Shown in pieces: positions 36,311 to 48,228 of a stretch of 64,000 nucleotides of DNA. This DNA comes from Lunularia cruciata. Its lineage: Eukaryota > Streptophyta > Marchantiopsida > Lunulariales > Lunulariaceae. The notes beneath the pieces were generated by a model. That model ran no database searches, had not been told where the DNA came from, and saw only the letters and a program-made list of their open reading frames with translations. Each line of letters begins with the position of its first letter. The first letter of the stretch is position 1. The position numbers and the translations under genes were made by a program. The stretch covers positions 52,023,001 through 52,087,000 of the forward strand of contig OX419755.1 in NCBI GenBank assembly GCA_948567375.1. The letters are read 5' to 3'.

Positions 36311-36915
36311 ACGAGTTGCCCCAAAGTCACCTAGCTAGTGTTTGAGTTGGCTAGAGTTAGATGAAGCTTGGCAAAATTTGGAGAGGATTTGCTAGATTTG
36401 GAGAGGGTTTAAATAAGCAAGAAGAAATGCTTTAGTTGGAGTGCCCTAGCTATGCTTGAGTTGGCCAAAGTTGGGTGAAGCTTGGCCAAATTTAGAGAGG
36501 GTTTGAATTGGCAAGAAGAAAGGCCTCATTTGATTGAATTTTAGTGCCCTAGCTAGTACTTGAGTTGGCCAGAGTTTGGTGAAGCTTGGCCATATTTGGA
36601 GAGAGTTTGCCAAATTTGGAGAGGGTTTGAATTGGCAAGAAGAAAGGCCTCATTTGGAGTGCCTTGGCTAATGCTCAAGTTGGCCATATTTGGATGAAGC
36701 TTGGCTAAATTGGGAGAGGATTCAAATTGGAAATTAAAAGCCTCATTTGGTTGTCAAATTTGGAGAAAGTTCAAATTAGCAAGAAGAAAGGGCTCATCTA
36801 GCTGAATTTTGGCATCCTAGCTAGTACTCAAGTTGGCCAAAGTTGGGTAAAGCTTGGCCAAATTTAGAGAGGGTTCAGATCGGCAAGAAAAAAAGCCTTA
36901 TTTGGTTAAATTTTA
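36311..36915. repeat. Minisatellite, about 5 units of roughly 105-150 bp
   Basis: Units share the core ccctagctagt-cttgagttggcca-agtt-ggtgaagcttggcca-atttggagaggg-tt-aattggcaagaagaaaggcctcatttgg (hyphens mark variable bases). Copies begin near 36,320, 36,441, 36,545, 36,659 and 36,829. Units differ by indels, including inner duplications of the tttggagaggg block. Confidence 0.85.
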
Positions 36916-37607
36916 GCATTTTGAGACTTGAATGCACATGGTTGTGGGCTAGAGAAGTTATGAAGGCCAACATGAGGCTAGCTAGTTTAGATGAGTTTTT
37001 TATCACCATTTGGCAAAATCTGCCCACCCTTCTAGATTGTGCAAAACAAGGTTTGAACCTTAAATCTTTAGTTTCTATACTAGTGCTCTAGCCAACTGAT
37101 CCACCTTCACTTGTTGTCCTAATGATTGGTTGATTGTAGCTTTGGCTAGGAGAGGTAGTTTGATCTCATCTTTGGTGATCTTGGTAGCTTAGGAGTAAGT
37201 AGACACTCTGATTATATCAAATGCCAAATGGTGGTAGAGGTAGTCTTATGTTGATTTATGAGATAGAGGGTTTTTGTTTAGACTTCTTGTGATTGGAGTG
37301 ATGACCAATCAAACTACTTGTGTTTCTCTTTGATGAGGCTGGAAGTAATGATCTACAAACCATGAGAGTGCATGTTGTGATGGCAGGTTATTGGTTGCAC
37401 TTTCTCCTAGTGTAGTTATAACAATTGGAGCTACATTAATGAGTGGTGTTAAGTTGGTAGTGGTACTTGGCGTTGGCACTTGTTGGTGATCCTTGGTAGT
37501 GGTTACGGTTGCAATTTGAGTTACGTTGTCATGGTAGAGTTCTTTGGAGATTCTAAATGAGATATCATTGTAGTACGCAATGGGTTTACATGGAGTGGCA
37601 AGCTAAT

Positions 37608-37653
37608 AAGCTGATACCAACTTCTATCTTAAGTATTAGCTTGGTATCAGCTT
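37608..37653. repeat. 13-bp perfect inverted repeat
   Basis: The arms aagctgataccaa (37,608-37,620) and ttggtatcagctt (37,641-37,653) are exact, with a 20-nt loop. Confidence 0.85.
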
Positions 37654-37759
37654 TTATCTCAAGTCCTAGTGAAGGAGGAGATTGACTCTAATTTGGAGTT
37701 TGATATAAAAGCTAATTCAATTGAGAGTGCACTTGGTGTGTTTGCATTGTTGTTGTGAA

Positions 37760-38900
37760 ACATAAACTAGATTTGTGAGGCTCCCAAAGGCCCCGTGCAT
37801 TACTTTGGTACAATAGGTACCGTTGAGTTGGATGACTTCATCCAAGAGTTCAATAGTTGGTGTGATTTGCAGAAAATGCACTTGGCTTTGTTCACACCCT
37901 TCCATGACATGGAAGGAATTGTTTTAGCACTTGGATAGTTTGTTAATGGATGACTACCATGACTTAAAGAGAGCTCACTTAGAAGAGATCTAGCTATGGA
38001 GATAATAATGGTCTCTAAACTACATCTCCATCATTTTAGGCTTGGTTGCTAGGGGTAGATTGGCAATACCGACAAGTTTTAGCTCTAGTAGCATTGGTGG
38101 ATTTATTGGGTGTGCACTAGTTGGAGATGGTGCTACCACAAGTGGGGGTACTACTATAGGAGGTGGTGCAGTACCAAGGTTTAACCCCATGTAGAGTTAT
38201 TCTAGTGCTTGAGGCAGAATTGCCATGGAGTGTAGATTGACAAGTTTAGGAGCTTGCAAGAGTCCTATCAAAAGGCTAGAGAGAGCCTATGCAAGGTATA
38301 CACTCGCATAAGATGGTCGATCAATTTCACTTAAGGAGTTAATGAGGCCCAACTTGTCCAATTTTGGTATGGGATCTTGGATAAGGAATTGTGACATAAA
38401 GTACATGATGCTACATTGTTATAGGCTACTTCACCTACTTTGGTAGTGGTCTTTAATTTGAATGAGCACATTAAGCTTAACATGGTAGAGGAGAAAGTAG
38501 TGACATCTAGATTTAGTAAGGGGACCTCATCTAGAGTTGTTACTTCTTCTAGAGTGCAATAGAGTGCACCAAGCCATGTTGGCTTTTGAGGTCAAAGTGT
38601 ATAGCATAGATCCTATGGAACAAGTGGAGGGCCTAGTGTGGCTAGACCTTTACCTTCATTTTCAATTCAACAACAACTAATGAGTGGTGTTGTTGCTTGT
38701 TGGACTTGTGGTGGCCCTCATCACAAGAGATAATGTACTCAAGGCAATGGGCATGATACTTTTGGTGCATCTTAGCCAACATAGAGACAATATGACCATT
38801 GCCAAAAATTTGGTCACACTAATGACCGATGCTTTGACCTACACCCGTAATTACATAGTGGTAAGGCTACTATGGTAGGTGGTAAAGGAGCTCCAAGTCA
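37760..38900 (+). pseudogene. Decayed retroelement gag with two zinc knuckles
   Basis: A gag-like frame begins around 37,780 (GPVHYFGTIGTVELDDFI then FNSWCDLQKMHLALF) and is then broken by stops. A first zinc knuckle, CWTCGGPHHKR then stop then C, lies at 38,698-38,736. A second, with its first Cys mutated to Tyr (YDHCQKFGHTNDRC), lies near 38,790-38,830. The order Gag domain then paired CCHC motifs fits an LTR-retrotransposon gag of a family distinct from elements A-D. No LTRs were assigned to it. Element B interrupts the downstream part. Confidence 0.55.
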
Positions 38901-38937
38901 TGGAAGATGAGGTGGTAGAGGATCCACACTTAGGTTG

Positions 38938-38977
38938 TATTAGAAGCAAGGGTAGGTAACTACCCTTGCTTCTAATA
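38938..38977. repeat. 18-bp perfect hairpin with GTAA tetraloop
   Basis: The arms 38,938-38,955 and 38,960-38,977 are exact reverse complements around gtaa. In RNA this would be an 18-bp stem capped by a GNRA-class (GUAA) tetraloop. It lies just past the second zinc knuckle of the decayed gag. Confidence 0.9.
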
Positions 38978-39504
38978 TAACCATGGCTACTTAGATTGAG
39001 CAGTTGGAGCAAAGATAAGCTAGCATGGCCATAGCTCAGAGGAGATCAGATTCAAATGTTGAGGCTTCCACCTCCTTTGTTGGTGATAGAGATATCTTGG
39101 ATTTCATGTGTGAAGAAACACAAGTAGATGCATCTACCATAATGATTAGGAATGCAATATGTGTTCTAGAGCCTAGAGGAGCATCAAGGGAGTTGGACCC
39201 ACAAAGAAGAGAGGTTGGTAGACAGGTCAGACTACCCTAGTCTTTAACACTCTATGAGGTACTTGAGACAACATCCATGGCTCCCATAGGTCTTAGTGTA
39301 GGTATGGTAGGTGGTGATGGAGTGCATGATAGACTAGATACTAGTCAGCCACCACCTATTACTAAACATATTGAGTCTAGCATAATGTTGGGAGTGACTT
39401 AGTTGATTATGTGCTACCCTTTGTTCTCAACCAATGACATGTTTACATTGAGAGTTGACCCAACTCTAATATTCCAATTGGCTGCCATACTTTGTGAGAG
39501 TAGG

Positions 39505-40001
39505 TGTAACAATGTGGAGTTTATTGATGAGTTAATCGAGACTAACAAAGTAGCAAATAGGCAAAATTAACCTATAATTTTTTTTAAGCATTTAGGAAGC
39601 TTCTTGGTACCTTCTAAGTATTGGGTAACATGCATTTTCAAGTGGTGATTCATAGGAGAAAGCTTCTTGGGAAGCTTTCTGGCTAGCTTAGCTTGCATGC
39701 CAAGTAGATGGCTTCTAAAAGGAGCTTCTTGGGAAGCTTAGCTTGCACGCCAAGTTGAAAACTTCTAAAGGAAGCTTCTTGAGAAGCTTCTTGATTAGCT
39801 TGACTTGCACTCTAAGAAAATGGCTTTGAGGAAGCTTCTTGAGAAGCTTCTCAAGAGCCTTGTATGTTTCCCTATAAAGGTAGGCATTCAAAATTTTACT
39901 CATGCTAGGCATTCAAAGTTTCACTCATTCAAGTGTCCCAATGTGATCCTCCACTCTAGTCTTCCATTATCCTATTCTCTCATTGGTCTCAATCTTTTAC
40001 A
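39505..40001 (+). repeat. Element B 5' LTR
   Basis: The LTR has several gaagcttcttgagaagcttc-type palindromes and a TATAAAG near 39,873. HSE-like units here are separated by 4-nt gaps, so none is as perfect as in element A. Confidence 0.9.
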
Positions 40002-40002
40002 T

Positions 40003-40014
40003 TGGTATTAGAGC
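40003..40014 (+). other. Element B primer-binding site (initiator Met tRNA)
   Basis: The sequence is tggtattagagc, one mismatch from the canonical iMet site, one base after the LTR. Confidence 0.8.
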
Positions 40015-40023
40015 AAGGATGGG

Positions 40024-40192
40024 ATGGATGGAATTTATAGATTACCAAATCTATTTCTGTCAAACCATTGAGATTTTTGTGTCCATGTACTACCTAAGCA
40101 TCATTTCATGCTTTGGGCAAACTTTTTTGAATATTATCACCTTGTTTGATGAACCCTTGGTACTTCTAATTGTAACTTATGTAGAATGGTGA
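40024..40192 (+). pseudogene. Element B leader ORF, frameshifted
   Basis: It begins MDGIYRLPN right after the primer-binding site, has a stop where A has Trp, shifts frame, and continues as FGQTFLNIIT...DEPLVLLIVTY in another frame. The match to the element A leader ORF across both halves shows that the ancestor of A and B carried it. Confidence 0.55.
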
Positions 40193-40253
40193 ACCATGTT
40201 GCATCTACGTGTTAACTTAATTCAACTATAGGGAGTTTGTTAAAGTAGTAGTC

Positions 40254-41090
40254 ATGGTGGCAATGCCTAAAGTTATCATTACCATGCAATAACAAATCAA
40301 GCACCTTACTTGATTGTTGGAAGAATAAGATCATCAACAACAAGAGCATGTAGAGAGAATATCATTTTGAGAAGAGGAAGAGCAATTTCCAAAGCCCAAG
40401 GTATTTGAAGGCAAGAATCTCTTAGATGTAATGGAGAATTTTGTGTTTGATTGCAAATGTTACTTTAAAGCTACAAATCTTTGAGATTAATGGAAGTAGA
40501 TCTTCTTCATTTCCAACCAATTGGATGGAGTAGCATAGCTATGGTAGCGGTTCCAAGTAGAGAAAGTTGAATGGCAATTTGTTGCACCAATCTTGACATA
40601 GGCAAAATTCAAGAGTGCAATAATTGGTCGATTCCAAGCTATAAATGCCACATGAGCTAACAAAATAGGTTGGAAAAGTTGAAGCAAATTGGCTCTATAA
40701 GAAAGTACATCACATTATTCTAGAACACCATCATGCAAATTCTAAATATACTAGAAGGTGAAGCTCTTGATTGATTTGTAAGAGGCTTGAAGTCACAAAC
40801 CAAACTAGAGGTGATTATGCAAGAGCCAAACCACTCGGAGGAAGCCATGCAATTGGCTAAACACTTTGATTACTTGGTTGCGACAACTTGTTCTTGACCT
40901 TGACCTCCACAAAACCTACCAATAAAATACACCTGGGTAGAAGAATTGGCATTAATAGAGATTGATGCCATCCAACAGAGACCACTTGGCATTGTAGATA
41001 AAGAAAAGTTGTGACAATATGGTTGTTGTTTTTGTTGTTACCAAACTGAATATTATGTTGCTCAATGTCCACTCAAGAATGGGTGACCTA
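40254..41090 (+). pseudogene. Element B gag, decayed
   Basis: It is collinear with element A gag from the ATG near 40,254 through the Gag domain, ending in a zinc knuckle near 41,020-41,070 whose His has become Tyr (CCFCCYQTEYYVAQC). Many stops. Confidence 0.7.
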
Positions 41091-41239
41091 AATAAATTAC
41101 CTTGATGGAGTTTGTGAAGCAAAATGATTAGAGAAACAAGGAATCCTAATAAGAGATTTTGAGCAACCCATCAGGAATTTAATTAGTTCCAATAGGATTG
41201 AAGGCTTGGCATATGCAAGTTTGCTTCACTTTTAAGGGA

Positions 41240-44200
41240 TGATATCTGATATTAGTTGTAGGATTTTGGTTAATTTTGGAAGTTCAAAGAATAGCATATA
41301 TATGCAATTAGCAAAGGAATTAAGTATTCTTATCGAGCTAGTAATTGGAAGTAGACTGATGAAAACAAAAGGTAAAAAGGATTCTACATTCCATACCTCA
41401 CATCTTATTACATTCAAGATTTGGAAGGAGTATGTGTAGTGTATGAGATTTGTAATGGCACCTTTACACTATGATGTCATTCTAGGTTTACCTTAGCTTG
41501 AATGTCATAAGGTTCAATTTGATTGGACTCAACACTAACTTCAAGTACAACACCAAAGTAGGAAATTCCAATTAGGTTGTCTAGCACCTTTGAGTAAGAC
41601 ACCAGAGAATAATTATTCTCAAGATGGGAAGTTTTTTAGGAAAGCTTTGAAGGAAGATAAGTCTCAAGATGGGAAGTTTGTCAATAAAACAACTATAAAG
41701 TAAGCTTTGGAGGAAGATAAGTTTGTTTTTACAATGTAGATCAAGCCGATTGTGCATGGAGAATTTGAGGTGGGTCAAAAGCCTTATCAAGTAATGGTTG
41801 ATCAAATAGTTCAAGAGTTTTTAGATGTTTTTTGGATGAAAGCAGCCATAAAGTAAGCTTTGGAGGAAGATAAGTTTGTTTTTGCAATGTAGATCAAGCC
41901 AATTGTGCATGGAGAATCTGAGGAGTGCCAAAAGCCTCAAGTAATGATTGATCAAATATTTTAGGAGTTTTTAGATGTGTTTGTGGATTACCCTTTGATC
42001 AAGGTATGCACTTCAAGATTGAGTTATTGCTAAGAAATACTCAAATGAGTCCAATCTATCAACTCTCACCAAAGGAGTTGGACAAGCTTCAAATAACATT
42101 GATAGAGTTGTTGGAGAAAGATTTCATATGACATAATACATTTCCTTGGGGAGCACCAATACTATTTGTGCCAAAGAAGGATGGAGGACTTCACTTCTAT
42201 ATTGATTACCATAGTCTCAACAAACAAATAGTGAAAAATGCATATCCCTTGCCTTGAATTGATGACTTGCTTGATCAATTGAGTGGAGCACAATATTTCT
42301 CCAAGTTAGATCTCCAAAGTGATTATTGGCAAATTTCCATTGACAAAGAAGATGTGCAAAAGATTACCTTTTGCATAAAGTATGGTATTTTGAGTAGAAA
42401 GTTCTACCTTTTGTGCTCATTAATGCTCTAATAGTCTTCATGGATGAGATACATCAAGTATTGGATGGGCTATTGGATTGGTATGTAATGGTGTTCTTGG
42501 ATGATATTTTAATCTATAGCAAGATAGAGGTAGAACACAAAAATCATGTGCAAGAAGTCCTAAGACGACTACATCAATGGAAATTTTACTGCAAGAAGTC
42601 AAAGTGCAACTTTTGGTAGAAGGAAGTTACCTTCTTGGGTCACAAGATCTCATTAGAAGGGATCAAGATGGAAGAGGAGAAGATCAAAGCCATTATTGAT
42701 TGGCCTACTCTAAAGTATATTATAGAAGTATTGGCATTTAATGGATTGGCAAGTTTTTACCAATGGTTTATTCACTATCATGTTCATATGGCCACACTAT
42801 TGATTGACCTCTTGGAGAAGAATTTAAGCTTTCAATGGACCACCAAGCATAGATAAGAATTCTAAAAGTTGAAATATATGGTGTCTTCAAAACCTATTCT
42901 TCAACTATATAACCTACAACTACCTTGTGTGGTAAATTTGGATGCTTCTAACTTTGCAATTGGAGCCATGTTGTAACAAGAATTCCTAGATTTAGACCCA
43001 TCTTTACATCCCCTTGCTTTTATGTCTTGCTAACTAAACACCACAGAAAGGAGTTATTTTTCTTGAGATTGGGAACAACTATCAATGGTATATGCTACCA
43101 AGGTATGGAGGCATTATCTCTTGAGGAAACAAGTGATCATGCAAACTGATCACAAACCGTTGTTGTGGACATTACATTTGGAACACATGAAGAGTAGATA
43201 TCATAGATAGGAGGAACAACTACAATTGTTTGACCTCAAACTTGAGTATAAACTTGGTAGGTTCTATGTCATCCTCAATGCCTATCACAATGAATTGATT
43301 TGAAGTCTCTTCCTCTTATCACAATAGCAATTACGATAGTATCAATAAACTCCAAGGTCCAAATTGAGTTCAAGACCGCTTTACAACAAGATCATTCTTT
43401 CAAATGATACAAGGTTATCTTTATTACACATGACAAGGAATACAATACCTTCTCCTTCAAAGAAGGCCTTCTATTCTAGGAGAATCGGATCTATGTTCCA
43501 ACCAATGATGAACTACAACATGTGAACCTTCTAGAAGCCCATGACTTACCAATCATTGGTCACATGAGTATGGACAAGACCTTGGGTACCCTATAACACA
43601 AATGATGGTGGCCCAACATGGCAGAAGATGTTTGAGAGTTTGTCCAATCTTGTGAGAGTTGCCAATGCAACAAGGCTAGCAACCAAAACCAAGTGGACTT
43701 CTTCAACCACTTCCCATCTCATATGCTTGATGGGAACACATGAGCTTAGATCTCATCATATCCTTGTCCAATACAAAGAAAGTTCACATAACAATCGTGG
43801 CATTTGTGTATAAGCTTAGTAAGAAAATCCATTTAGCACCAACCTTTGATACATAAGATGCTCCAACATTGGTCCAAATCTACTTTGAAAATGTCTTCAA
43901 GCATCATGGGATGCCTTGTGTACTGATCTCCAACCATAATCCTTGTTTCACCAGAAAGTTTTGACAAGCTCCTTTTTAGATACTCGGCATCAAGCTTGCT
44001 TTGTCCATAACCTATCATCCTCAAATTGATGAACAAATTGAATGTGAAAATTGCACCTTGGAGGATATACTTTGTGCCTTTGTGAATGGTCACTATACCA
44101 AGTGGGATGAGTATCTTGAAGCTATTGAGATAACCTATAATAATTCCAAACATGCAAGCATTAGATTCTCTACTTTCTTCCTTAATTTTGGCCTTGACCT

Positions 44201-44820
44201 ACTTGTTCTATACTCCTTTCTTGCTCTGCCTCCATCTCATATCCTTCATACTTCCACCTTCTTGACTACCATATCCCAATCACTATAACAAGCCAAATCT
44301 CATCTCCTTGTTACTAAAAATCATCAAAAACAATATGCGGACCAAAATTGTCATGATCTCACTTTTCAACTTGGTGATAAGGTCATGTTTTCTTCTAGTA
44401 GTCCACCCTTCTTACTTGATACCCAAGTCCATAAACTTGCTCCTAATTAGATAGGCCCATTTGATGTCACCCAAATCATTTCTCTTGTTGCTTAACAACT
44501 TGCTTTGCCTTCTCATATGCAAATCCACCCTTTCTTTCACATTTCTAAGCTAAAACCCTTTGTTTCTAATCCATCTTTGTTTTCCTTTTCTATCCAACCC
44601 TCTTCTTCTGTTGTTCCTATCAACGATCATAAAGAGTATGAAGTTGATTGTATCCTTGCACATTGTCACATTCAACATGGCTGCCAATAACATATTAAAT
44701 ACAAGGTCCTTTGGAAAGGGTACCCCCTTCATGATACTATTGGGAGCCTCTTTCTCATCTCCAAAATGCACAAATAGCCATCCAAGAATTTGAAGCTTCA
44801 ATGGTGATAAGATGTCACCA
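41240..44820 (+). pseudogene. Element B pol, decayed
   Basis: Protease (ILVNFGSSKN, with catalytic Asp changed to Asn) is near 41,263. RT runs 42,060-42,530 with YPLP, SKLDLQ and the FLDDILIYS catalytic box. RT thumb and connection (FLGHKISLEGIKMEEEKIK) are near 42,632-42,690. RNase H (QTDHKPLLW) is near 43,143. Integrase lies at 43,480-44,290 (YHPQIDEQIECENCTLEDI near 44,010). A chromodomain trace ([14 protein letters not shown]) lies near 44,697-44,740. Stops interrupt every domain. Confidence 0.82.
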
Positions 44821-44838
44821 ACTAGTAGTGGAGGAATA

Positions 44839-45313
44839 TGTAACAATATGGAGTTTACTAACTAGTTAGTCAAGGCTAACAATGTAGCAAATAGGCCAAA
44901 TTAGCCTAGAATTTCTAAAGAAATCTAGGAGGCTTCTTGGTACCTTCCAAGTATTGGATAACATGCATGTCAAGTGGTGACTCATACAAGAAAGCCTCTT
45001 GGGAAACTTCTTGGCTAGCTTAGCTTGCATGCCAAGTATGTGGCTTCTAGAAAGAAGCTTCCATACCAAGTAAGTGATTTCTAGAAAGAAGCTTCTTGAG
45101 AAGCTTTCCGGTTAGCTTCACTTGCATTCTAAGAAAGTGGCTTTGAGGAAGCTTCTTGAGAAGCTTCTCAAGAGCCTTGAATTATTCCTTATAAATACCA
45201 AAACCCAAGCTCATGATAGGCATTAGGAGTTTCCCTCAATCAAGTATCCCAATGTGATCTTCCACTCCGGTCTTCTATTGTCCTATTTCTTTCCTTGGTC
45301 TTGGTCTTTTACA
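44839..45313 (+). repeat. Element B 3' LTR
   Basis: The LTR starts tgtaacaatatgg and ends ggtcttttaca. It carries TTCtaGAA blocks and a TATAAATA near 45,190. The purine tract agtggaggaata precedes it. Confidence 0.9.
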
Positions 45314-46885
45314 ATAGGGATGAGGTGGTTCTTGCTTCTAGAGTAGAGGTATTTGATAATAAATCTGACTTGGTTGAGGAGCATGGGATCCTCTCAGTGA
45401 CCAATGATTTATGGCAAGCAACAATAGTAAGATTAAAGGAATTAACAACTACTTGCCTTTGAGCTTAGGTCACACTTGAAGTTGTCCTATTGGATAACTA
45501 GAGGAGTATTTTCCATTTGGTGGGACCTTTAGGGAAGGTCTATACACCATAGAGGGTCTTACTAGACTCTAGTGTGCTACCTCGTATATTGGGGAAGGCT
45601 GTAGTTGTTGGTCTAGAGCTATGGAAGACCAATGTGGAGAGGTGTCCATTTTAGATCTAAACATCTCTAGGGTGGTTCTACATAGTTCATCAAATGTGTA
45701 GAGTTCATTGTCCAGATTCAGCTTGGTCATCCTATTGATAGCTTTGTTATGAGAGCTCAAGCAATTGTGACAATAATAGTCATATGATGTGCTAGTTGGT
45801 GGAGCAATGTTATACCCCGTGGGTTTCAATATTGACTATTGGGATGAGAAAGTCTCCTACATACCAGGTTAGAAATCAGGTGAGGGACAGGTATGTTGCC
45901 TAAAAAGTAAGCTTTATTAGTGGCAATCTTGGCTCACTACATTCAAGGACCATGGCATTAATCTCAACTTTCAATGGTTCCATTACTTGGCCTAGTGACT
46001 TATTGGAGTGAAACAATGTCATACTTTTTTTTCTCTCTCTAATAACACACAAGATGCCTAGCTATAGAGCTAACGGACAAGAGGTTATATGTAAATTTGT
46101 CACTACTAGTTTGAATACACGTGTTACCCAATTGTTGAAATCATCCACTCTTGTTTATAGTATTCTTGCTATCAAGAAGGGTAGTAACGAGCAACCTAAC
46201 TTGTCATCATAACATACACTATTGGTCTATTGATAATCACTTCAAGCATTACCAAATACATAACATTCCTAGAAGGAAAGAATCTAAGCATAATGTTCGC
46301 ACACCAATCCAAGCCAATTGGGCATACAAACAAGCATGCAAGCATGGAGAGGATCCAACTACAAGAATTCAACAATAACTCTCCATGCTTTTTAGGGAAA
46401 TTAGCTTAAAAGCCTCTTGCCATATGCTCAAGTTGATTTTAATCTATACTCTAAGTTTTTTCCAATCTGTAATCCAACTTCCAAACCAATTTGTTCTCCA
46501 AGTGGAGAAATTCTATACCTCTTGAGTGGGGAAAACTCTATGCAACTTAGATGAAAATAACTTTTCTTGTGTTGCTTTGATTTAAATCATTTAAGCTTCA
46601 ATGAGAAGCCTATGTGATAAGCATTTAATTAAAGCAAGTTACAATTTGATTACTATAGCTCCCTTGACAAACTCTCAAATTTTTTTTGTAGGTTCCATCT
46701 TAATTTTGATATCCCTAATTGAAGGTTTGCTCTTGGTTCTTGGTAACTTTTCCTAGATTTCAGGATCAAAGACACAAATTATCCTCACAAACAATCAAAA
46801 AATATAAAATCTTCAATTGTAATCATAAAAATGGGAGAGTTGACATTCAACAAAGATTGAAGACAAAAAGGCTCAATTGAGCTAA
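45314..46885. other. Decayed repetitive DNA between elements B and C
   Basis: No domain could be read. It presumably continues the element interrupted by B. No tRNA, LTR or gene recognised. Confidence 0.4.
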
Positions 46886-47623
46886 TGTAATACCAAGAGC
46901 TAGCCATATGATCTAGATGTGAAATTTGGTTAGGTAACATCTAGAATGATGTTATACATGATGGTCAAAATAGATCAGATAGAAGTATCACCAAAAGAGT
47001 ACTTCTACTAATTGAGCAAAAACCAAAATAGACTTGAGAACCTTAGAACCAATAACTAGACATATGATTTAAAGGTGAGAATTGGTTTGGTAGCATCTAG
47101 AAGGATGTTACACATGATGGACTAAACAGATCAAAAAGAGGTATCACCAAAAGGGGACTTCTACTAATAGAGTAGGAACCAAAATATGCTTGAAATCTTT
47201 GAAGGCAATTTTAGAGGCCTAAACAAATCAATTAGGCCTCAAAAATGTGCAAACCCCCCCTCCCAAAAAAATAAAGGTTGGCCTTCCCTTCCCTTGGTTT
47301 GTCTTGTCGAGAGCTTTCCAATGGTACCTTACTCACATGATTCTAAGACTCCTATAGTAAGATTCCCTAAAAGATTCCCTCTGGTCAAAGCTTGTTTGAC
47401 CAACCAGCTAGGACTTAGACTGACATGTCACCCATCCAAGTAAGTAATCCAAGGGTGGAGCTTGCAGACATGTCACCTATCTGTGTGCCTAATCCTACGG
47501 TGGAGCTTCCTTTGAGGAGATCCTCTTTGTCTATATAATAAAGAGAAAGTGCTCCTTTGGGGCACCAAATGTTGAGTGTGTAATTTGTGTTTCTCTCTCT
47601 TCTCTCATCCTTGGAGTATTATA
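46886..47623 (+). repeat. Element C 5' LTR with tandem U3 duplication
   Basis: The LTR is 738 bp. Two roughly 156-bp tandem modules (46,889-47,044 and 47,045-47,200) share catatgat, ttggt(t/a)(t/a)ggta(a/g)catct, gatgtta(t/c)acatgatgg and accaaaag.g.acttctactaat. A TATATAATAAAGAG box lies near 47,531-47,545. The final CA is mutated to TA. Confidence 0.93.
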
Positions 47624-47624
47624 A

Positions 47625-47636
47625 TGGTATCAGAGC
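47625..47636 (+). other. Element C primer-binding site (initiator Met tRNA)
   Basis: The sequence tggtatcagagc is the canonical iMet primer-binding sequence, one base after the 5' LTR. Confidence 0.88.
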
Positions 47637-47763
47637 AAGTGTCTTAGTCAAAGAGAGTGGATCACCCTTCTTGGAAGAGCACAAACTACTAAAACTAAGT
47701 AATTTGAGGTGGAGAACATAAAGTAGTTGCTAGACTTAGGAAGGACTTTAGAGAGCAGACTGG

Positions 47764-48193
47764 ATGGATGCACCGAGAGGAAAATTTCCTGCACCTACCT
47801 TTTCATTCCCAAATCCATTCCACATCAAGGTTATGTACATCCAACGTGAGCAAACGAGAGTATCGCTAATTTATCACTTTGGTGCAAAATTCATGGACAG
47901 GGTGATGAACTCACCAAACCCGATGATTCTACATGTGATGATATATGACAAAGAGCGGGATTTGACAATCTACATTCTACTATGATGATATGGATGTGAA
48001 TGTCCCAAATCCTCTCCCTTTCAACACTCAAGTAGAAATCCGTTATATAGTGAGACCAAAAGTGATGTTTAGAGATTTTGTGGTTAGAAATTTTGGCAAG
48101 GAGTATTATCAACAAGTGATAGCTTCTGAGGTCCTAATGGTAGCTCTGATAGTTTGTGCACTTTTCAAAGTGATCATATTGACTCTGTATTGA
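47764..48193 (+). pseudogene. Element C leader ORF region, apparently two tandem modules
   Basis: Two adjacent frames (47,764-47,985 and 47,990-48,193) lie between the primer-binding site and gag. Each contains PNP, then FG(A/K)(K/E)(F/Y) 23-29 residues later, then a hydrophobic run. The first aligns with the element A leader ORF over HFGxxF...SxxP(L/M)(V/I)L; the second aligns with A over PNPLPxN, PK, F..F and FGxx(F/Y). The two are separated by stops and a frame change, so they could once have been one protein of about 145 aa. Function unknown. Confidence 0.5.
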
Positions 48194-48228
48194 AGTAGAC
48201 ATTTGCAATTGAGTGTTGCAGGAACCAT

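Larger units (their letters stand above)
39505..45313 (+). mobile_element. Ty3/gypsy chromovirus element B, full length, decayed (family of A)
   Basis: LTRs at 39,505-40,001 and 44,839-45,313 begin TGTAACAAT and end CTTTTACA. The flanks are gtagg (39,500-39,504) and atagg (45,314-45,318), a target duplication with one G-to-A difference. The primer-binding site tggtattagagc is at 40,003-40,014. The interior is collinear with element A on the opposite strand and shares its GAAGCTTC-rich LTR. Unlike A, it retains the RT middle with FLDDILIYS (about 42,490-42,525). Stops are very dense (TAG/TAA where A has Gln or Trp), so the copy is dead and probably older or more heavily deaminated than A. Confidence 0.92.

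Noticed and set aside
36311-36915. CRISPR-like array
   Set aside because: Units are long, contiguous and imperfect without spacers, in a plant nuclear context; it is a minisatellite.
39505-45313. Strong heat shock elements in element B LTRs
   Set aside because: GAAGCTTC palindromes are present, but the pentamers are offset by 4-nt gaps or point changes, so they do not form perfect arrays like those in element A.
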